A stretch of 19,026 bases of DNA from Lachnospiraceae bacterium UBA7054 (lineage in GTDB: Bacteria > Bacillota > Clostridia > Lachnospirales > Lachnospiraceae). Positions 14,541 to 19,026 of this stretch are shown here, piece after piece. Position 1 is the stretch's first letter. The number at the start of each line of letters is the position of its first letter. Location of the stretch: NCBI GenBank assembly GCA_002492725.1, contig DLAF01000022.1:1-19026 (forward strand). The letters are read 5' to 3'. Below the pieces are notes generated by a model. The model saw nothing but the letters and a program-made list of their open reading frames with translations, ran no database searches and was not told the origin of the DNA. The position numbers and the translations under genes were made by a program.

Positions 14541-15073
14541 CTTTCCACAAACTCCTCCATAACCTCTTTCGTATAAAACCGATATCCGCTCACATCGACC
14601 GCATCTTTCCCGATAAATTCCTCATATAAAAGGAACCGCTTCTGCCGCGCAAGGTCTTCCTCCAAAATACACCCGTCCACGCCGCAGACTTTTCCCTGTT
14701 CCAAAAGCCGCCAAATCTCCTGCGTTTCCTTATCATTCTGATACAGCCACAAGTCCATGCCCTTGGACTCCTGCGCATACTCTCCATACACCTCGTCACG
14801 CTCCGCACCCCGCTTCATTTTCTCCCGAAAAGGTGCCCAAATCCTTCTGTCATTTTCCCAATCCGTCAGAAGGTGCGCGCACAAACCCCAGCGCGGACCG
14901 AACTTTCATATATGGCTTCTCTCTTTCAAAGAAACATCATAGCTGTCGTGAAAATGCACCGCATCCGGCGCAACCGAGCCAAGCAGGAAATCACCGGATC
15001 GTTTTATACGTTCGCCGTCATCCCGCACAAGCAGACCGTATGCAATTTTTAAATGAACCATTGGATAGGACAT
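14495..15073 (-). pseudogene. Gene interrupted by an in-frame TGA (putative zinc-dependent phospholipase C-like hydrolase)
   Basis: From an ATG at 15073 with AGGAGA seven bases upstream, one frame runs 193 codons to 14495 and is broken only by TGA at codon 56 (14908-14906). It begins MSYPMVHLKIAYGLL, then FLLGSVAPDAVHFHDSYDV. It continues KERSHI, TGA, KFGPRWGLCAHLLTDWENDR and ends near EEFVERCVEKMQKLI. The reading is coherent on both sides, and a Trp would fit the stop position (TGG to TGA). The His/Asp-rich motifs (APDAVHFHD, HLLTDW) resemble proteins annotated as zinc-dependent phospholipase C-like hydrolases; this is from memory and tentative. The family may also normally carry extra residues between the GPRWG and CAHLLTDW parts. 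A restart at 14884 (ATG) would give a 129-residue fragment, but it lacks a clear ribosome binding site. Confidence 0.75.
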
Positions 15074-15100
15074 ATCTTTTTCTCCTATTTAATACATATG

Positions 15101-15148
15101 TTTGCATGTGAAAAATCAAGATACATTCCATTATATACTGCATGCAAA
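15101..15148. promoter_or_regulatory. Inverted repeat around the -10 and start site of the exporter/two-component operon
   Basis: TTTGCATG at 15101-15108 is matched by CATGCAAA at 15141-15148. The left copy lies downstream of the transcription start and the right copy lies in the spacer of the promoter at 15130-15158. This is a candidate operator, possibly for the response regulator encoded in the same operon. Confidence 0.35.
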
Positions 15149-15158
15149 ACAGTGTCAA
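15130..15158 (-). promoter_or_regulatory. Perfect consensus sigma-A promoter
   Basis: On the minus strand TTGACA (15158-15153), 17 bases, TATAAT (15135-15130). It drives the TGA-interrupted gene, the ABC half-exporter and probably the regulator/kinase pair. Its -35 shares two bases with the T-tract of the terminator at 15157-15190. Confidence 0.9.
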
Positions 15159-15190
15159 AAAAAAGGGACTGCCCTCTTTCAGACAGCCCC
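15157..15190 (-). terminator. Rho-independent terminator of the CofE-like gene
   Basis: On the minus strand GGGGCTG (15190-15184) pairs with CAGTCCC (15171-15165) with one G-U pair, around a 12-base loop. Eight T residues follow (15164-15157). It lies about 30 bases after the stop of the CofE-like gene. Confidence 0.88.
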
Positions 15191-15221
15191 TTCCCTTGTT
15201 ACTTCCTGTATAACCATGTGA

Positions 15222-16412
15222 CTAACTCACATAATTATCAAAATATCCCTGAATCAAAACCACCGGCGTACCTTTGTCGCCAGAGCCGCTTGTCAGGTCA
15301 CACAGAGAACCGATTAGATCGGTAAGCCGCCTTGGCGTCGTACCCTGAGACGCCATATCGCCTACCAAATTATCCTTCTTCTCTCTGATACGATCAGAAA
15401 TCGCTTCCTTGAGCGCCTCGCCGGACAGATCCTTAAAATCGTTATCCGCCAGATATTTTAATTTCACTTCATTGGGCGTACCCACTAGTCCGGGCGTGCT
15501 GGCTGGAGAAACACAGGGGTCTGCAAGCTCCCATATTTTTCCTACCGGATCCTTAAATGCGCCGTCTCCGTACACCATAACTTCTATCTGCTTACCGGTT
15601 CTTTCTAAAACAGCCTTTTGAATAGCCATCACCAAATCGGTACACTCCCGCGGGAAAAGCTTGATCGTATCCTCGGTGGACTTATTGGAACCAAGCAGAC
15701 CGTATTTCTCGTTGCACCCGCTGCCGTTTACAGGCTGGTTAAGAATATCGTCCAGCCCAAGCACCGTTTCCGCTCCCGCTTCCCTGAGAATCCTTTTCGT
15801 ACGCGCCCTCGTGTGGATATCGCAGTTGATCACATTTTTAGTATAAGAAAGAATACTGCGACAATCGTTCGCAAACAGAATCTCCACCTCTGCGCCCGTT
15901 TCTTTGATCAATTCCTCATAATACGCCACATAGTCAACCCCTGTAAACGGATGCTTATTCTCTCCAAAGAGTTCACGATATTTTTCCAGTGTCAATACAT
16001 CGCTGTAAGGGTTGATCTTCGCCTGATCCAGCTGATCCAGCGAAACAAGTTCGTTGCCCACTTCATCGCTGGGATAGCTGAGCATCAGCACGACCTTCTT
16101 CGCTCCCATTGCGATTCCTCTTAAACAGATTGCAAAACGATTTCTTGACAAAATAGGAAAGATAACGCCAATTGTCCCGCCGCCAAGCTTTTCTCTTACA
16201 TCCTGAGCAATTGCCTCCACCGACGCGTAATTACCCTGTGCCCTCGCTACGATGGACTCCGTCACCGCGATCACATCCCTGTCGCGGATTGCAAAACCTT
16301 CCGCCTCAGACGCTCCCATAACGCTGTCCACGACAATCTTTGTCAAGTCGTCTCCCTGTCTGATGATTGGACATCGTATCCCTCTTGATACCGTACCGAC
16401 TTTTCTTTCCAT
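15222..16412 (-). CDS. F420-0:gamma-glutamyl ligase (CofE) family protein
   Basis: The protein has 396 residues. It contains the family hallmark near residue 40-65, RDRDVIAVTESIVARAQGNY. Later segments typical of the clostridial branch include DIHTRARTKRILREAG, an ELADPCVSPASTPGLVG segment and VMVYGDGAFKDPVG. CofE adds glutamates to coenzyme F420-0 using GTP, but most Firmicutes of this kind do not make F420, and no other F420 gene is nearby. The true substrate may be a different carboxylate or cofactor. It is longer than archaeal CofE (about 250). The start at 16412 is preferred to an ATG at 16448 because AAAGGATG precedes it and nothing does at 16448. It forms its own transcript between a promoter (16518-16545) and a strong terminator. 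Confidence 0.8.
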   Translation of the reverse strand: MERKVGTVSRGIRCPIIRQGDDLTKIVVDSVMGASEAEGFAIRDRDVIAVTESIVARAQGNYASVEAIAQDVREKLGGGTIGVIFPILSRNRFAICLRGIAMGAKKVVLMLSYPSDEVGNELVSLDQLDQAKINPYSDVLTLEKYRELFGENKHPFTGVDYVAYYEELIKETGAEVEILFANDCRSILSYTKNVINCDIHTRARTKRILREAGAETVLGLDDILNQPVNGSGCNEKYGLLGSNKSTEDTIKLFPRECTDLVMAIQKAVLERTGKQIEVMVYGDGAFKDPVGKIWELADPCVSPASTPGLVGTPNEVKLKYLADNDFKDLSGEALKEAISDRIREKKDNLVGDMASQGTTPRRLTDLIGSLCDLTSGSGDKGTPVVLIQGYFDNYVS

Positions 16413-16517
16413 CAGTTCATCCTTTCTCGCTTTTGCAATAACTATCATTTCGTTTCAATGCCTGTACCCGTCTGACGCTCGCGGAATAAACCGCAATACT
16501 GCCATACACCCTCTCTT

Positions 16518-16545
16518 ATTTTACAAAAAATTTATAAAAAATCAA
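16518..16545 (-). promoter_or_regulatory. Putative sigma-A promoter of the CofE-like gene
   Basis: On the minus strand TTGATT (16545-16540), a 16-base spacer and TAAAAT (16523-16518), about 105 bases before the start at 16412. The surrounding DNA is AT-rich, so this is tentative. Confidence 0.45.
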
Positions 16546-16560
16546 GTGAATTATAACCTA

Positions 16561-18975
16561 TCATTTTTTCTTCCCGTTATACTCCACGATCCGGTAAAAA
16601 TCCCTCTCCGAAACATAAGCCTGAACCTTCCGCAGCTCCTCATCGGTCAGTACATTTCCCAAATCAATATAATGATAAACACAAGTCACCACATCATCCT
16701 CTTGCACATAAGCCAACACATGATCCAATCCGTCAAAAGACAGTTCATCCATTGCCGCCACAACATCCGTCAGAGATTTCGTGGATACATAGGGACAGAT
16801 TTTCTGAAGCGCTCTATCGCTAAAATCGTTAGCTTTTCCCTCCCGCAGCGCTTCCGCAAGATATCCTGCCGACTTATCCGCATCGGAATAAACAAAAATT
16901 TCCTGCCAATCCAGCACAGCTGCCGCATCCCGCTCTAAAAGATATCGGAAACACTCGCTTACGTCCACCGCCTGCATATACGGCATAATTGCAACAAGTA
17001 TTTCGCTGTCAAACTCTCTGACCCCGTCCGTCTGCAATGCCTCCAAAAGATACCGTGCCGTCAGTTTCTCATCGGAATAGATAAAGAATTTCTGCCAGTT
17101 TTCTTTCGATAAAATGACTTCCTCCTCCAGGGCTTTTCGACATAGCTCGCTTACCTCTTTTTCTTTCAGATAGGGACCGACTTCTTCCAGCTTGGCGGCA
17201 TCAAACGGTTGTTTTCCCGCCAGCACCTGATAGGCATACTCTGTAGCTTCATTATCATAAATACCGTCAAAATCTTCCTTTTTCATCCTTCCATATGCTA
17301 TACTGAGGTCTTTCACTTTCGCCTTCTGCCCTACCATCTTAATCACATTTCTGCCTTGCGGAAGTGTGAGTTTCACGGTACTCTCTTCCCCGCTCTCATT
17401 AAGCGTCTGCACCGTCTGATCTGGTCCTACCCAAACAAACTTAAAACGACCATCATAGAGGCTGAACACAGAAGATATCTCCAGCGTTGTCTCCTTGTTG
17501 GCATACAAAATCCATAAAGTATCGGAACCGTTAAATAGAAACTTTTGCACGTCCACTCCCCCGTCACCGCCGATATACTTCCATGCACGCCAGCAGTCAT
17601 TCTCGCTGTCCCCGGCAATCAGAGCGTCATCATCATACATCTGATAAGCCGTTCCGCTGCTGCTTACCACAATCGGCTGAGCCAAATCAAAGGAATCTTT
17701 CCACATTTCTGACCACGTCGAGTTCTCCCAGAAATGCTCCGCGAAACTGCTCACGAGATTTCCACTGTTATGCAGGAGCAAAGACTTCCCGGAGCCGCCA
17801 TAGGTTCCCTTCACGCCGCAGACGACTGCCGCTATCACAAACAGAACCAATACTGCCGCCGAGCAAAGCCCAACTATCAGTCCCGTTTTATGGTAGCGCG
17901 CAATCCCCCGTAATCTCTCCTTAAGCGTGCTTTTTTCTTCCAGCAAAGTCATCGCCGGCACATCTGTGCACTTTCCCAAACTTTTCCCTGAAAACATCCC
18001 CTCAGACCACTCCTTCTGCGCCACATCCAAGAGCACGTTCCCGTATGCCAGACGCCCTTCTTCTGAAAGGAGTTTTAGCACTGTCTCATCGCAGGCAAGT
18101 TCGCAGTCTATGTTAAACTTGCGGCGAAACACATACACCAATGGATTAAACCAATGCACACAAAGCGCCGCCTGAAACAGCCATTTATACCAAATGTCCT
18201 TTCTCCTGTAGTGAACCAGCTCGTGGTGCAGCATCAGACAGATATCATCCTCCCGCCCTGACATCTCTGTAAGGAGTGCCTGCGGCAGATAAATACGCGG
18301 CGTCCAAAATCCGATCAGCATCGGGCTTTCAATACTTGTGCTCTCATAGAGCGGCACCCGCTTGCCGATTCTAAGTTTTCTTTGGATTTCTGCAGACTGC
18401 ACAAGAATCCGTTCGTTGGTGACTTGCGCGCATGCCGTACCGACTTCCTTTACAAATCTGCGGTAAATTAAAAGTTTTCGCAAAACGGTAAAAAGCACGC
18501 CCAGGATCCAGATAATAGCCGCAGCCTGTAAGACACTTGCCCGGATATCGATTTTCGTGCCGCTATTCCTACTTCTGTCCGATATCTTTTCCGCACTGCT
18601 GACACTGCTTAGCCCGACCGCCTCTCGGTTTCCGATTGTATCTGTATCCGTCACACCGCTTGCGTTGTCCTGCCCTGCAGTGTCTTCCATCCTCGTCACA
18701 TCCGCCGCCGTTCCCATACGCCCATTGTCATCCTCTGCTTCTGCCGCATTCGTCAGATGACTGCCCACCGTCGCCAGATTTTCCGACAAATATTCCATCA
18801 GATTTACATCCGCATGTATCGGCAAGAGCATCCTTGCAATCACCAGAAGCCACAGATAATACGCCCATCTCTTTGAAAAAATCCGCCCGTATATCGGGCG
18901 AAACAGCAGCACCAAAAGTCCCACCAGCGCGCCAGACACTGATAAAGATAAAACCACAGTGAATAATTGTGTCAT
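16561..18975 (-). CDS. M56 (BlaR1-like) membrane metallopeptidase with C-terminal repeat region
   Basis: The 804-residue protein has membrane helices at about 5-25 and 37-54, a low-complexity Ser/Asp/Thr-rich loop (70-140), a helix at 147-166, then the M56 protease domain. This has zinc motif HELVH at 251-255 (H251, E252, H255), a fourth membrane segment about 261-282 and the downstream CELACDE motif at 291-297, whose Glu is the likely third ligand. A further helix (364-388) leads to an extracytoplasmic part. Instead of BlaR1's penicillin-binding sensor domain it has a beta-rich, carbohydrate-binding-like region (about 400-590) and then 3.5 tandem repeats of about 62 residues (596-804). BlaR1 relatives cleave a repressor (BlaI) when the sensor is triggered. 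GAGAGGAGAG precedes the ATG. A short frame ending about 15 bases upstream may be the tail of such a repressor, but too little is in the window to tell. Confidence 0.88.
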   Translation of the reverse strand: MTQLFTVVLSLSVSGALVGLLVLLFRPIYGRIFSKRWAYYLWLLVIARMLLPIHADVNLMEYLSENLATVGSHLTNAAEAEDDNGRMGTAADVTRMEDTAGQDNASGVTDTDTIGNREAVGLSSVSSAEKISDRSRNSGTKIDIRASVLQAAAIIWILGVLFTVLRKLLIYRRFVKEVGTACAQVTNERILVQSAEIQRKLRIGKRVPLYESTSIESPMLIGFWTPRIYLPQALLTEMSGREDDICLMLHHELVHYRRKDIWYKWLFQAALCVHWFNPLVYVFRRKFNIDCELACDETVLKLLSEEGRLAYGNVLLDVAQKEWSEGMFSGKSLGKCTDVPAMTLLEEKSTLKERLRGIARYHKTGLIVGLCSAAVLVLFVIAAVVCGVKGTYGGSGKSLLLHNSGNLVSSFAEHFWENSTWSEMWKDSFDLAQPIVVSSSGTAYQMYDDDALIAGDSENDCWRAWKYIGGDGGVDVQKFLFNGSDTLWILYANKETTLEISSVFSLYDGRFKFVWVGPDQTVQTLNESGEESTVKLTLPQGRNVIKMVGQKAKVKDLSIAYGRMKKEDFDGIYDNEATEYAYQVLAGKQPFDAAKLEEVGPYLKEKEVSELCRKALEEEVILSKENWQKFFIYSDEKLTARYLLEALQTDGVREFDSEILVAIMPYMQAVDVSECFRYLLERDAAAVLDWQEIFVYSDADKSAGYLAEALREGKANDFSDRALQKICPYVSTKSLTDVVAAMDELSFDGLDHVLAYVQEDDVVTCVYHYIDLGNVLTDEELRKVQAYVSERDFYRIVEYNGKKK

Positions 18976-19026
18976 AAACCCTCTCTCCTCTCAAAATAAC
19001 ACCTTATTTAGGCGTTTGCGAAACGC

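Noticed and set aside
18991..19026. Minus-strand 12-codon tail ending TGA just upstream of the M56 gene
   Set aside because: It may be the end of a BlaI-type repressor, but all three frames close within a few codons and nothing diagnostic is visible.
1..19026. CRISPR array, tRNA or rRNA genes
   Set aside because: No regularly spaced direct repeats, cloverleaf-like segments or rRNA-like sequence were seen on either strand.

Overview
The window looks like a chromosomal stretch from a Clostridia/Lachnospiraceae-type Firmicute. The evidence is AGGAGG-type ribosome binding sites, sigma-A-like promoters, many ABC/FtsX exporters with two-component partners, a CarD-type regulator, an ECF sigma factor with a membrane partner, and an M56 (BlaR1-like) protease. 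This assignment comes from gene families and sequence style, not from a database search. Almost every gene is on the minus strand; only a small comFB-like gene at the left edge and a relaxase remnant near 9.9 kb are on the plus strand.

Layout, left to right. (1) 95-364: ComFB-like protein, convergent with the next operon across a terminator. (2) 443-2159: ECF sigma factor followed by a membrane-anchored partner with a PepSY-like outer part. (3) 2286-2801: CarD-like regulator with its own promoter and a strong terminator. (4) 2974-3576: a stand-alone CheC/FliY-N type phosphatase domain lacking the FliN part. (5) 3735-7114: ABC ATPase plus a large 905-residue FtsX permease, translationally coupled. 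(6) 7250-9672: a TetR regulator, ABC ATPase and compact FtsX permease cassette with a consensus-like promoter overlapped by an inverted repeat. (7) About 9780-10950: debris of a mobile element, containing a relaxase C-terminus with an internal deletion and frameshift, an AT-rich 208-residue gene of unknown function, and a GC-rich non-coding patch. (8) 11014-15073: an operon read leftward from a perfect consensus promoter (TTGACA-N17-TATAAT): a gene broken by an in-frame TGA, an ABC half-exporter, an OmpR-type response regulator and a sensor histidine kinase. (9) 15222-16412: a homologue of F420-0:gamma-glutamyl ligase (CofE), closed by a terminator whose T-tract touches that promoter. (10) 16561-18975: an M56 membrane protease with an unusual C-terminal repeat region.

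How it fits together. Most of the window is envelope stress sensing and export: two two-gene ABC/FtsX exporters, one ABC half-exporter, a two-component system, a TetR repressor, an ECF sigma/membrane partner pair and an M56 signalling protease. A reasonable inference is that the kinase/regulator pair at 11.0-12.7 kb originally sat next to the large ABC/FtsX pair at 3.7-7.1 kb, a common Firmicute arrangement, and that the TetR-ABC cassette and mobile-element debris (about 7.2-10.95 kb) were inserted between them. I do not see a clearly new multi-gene system. The observations most worth a second look are the relaxase scar, the TGA-interrupted gene, the asymmetric CheC-like phosphatase, the M56 protein with its 62-residue repeats, and the orphan CofE homologue.
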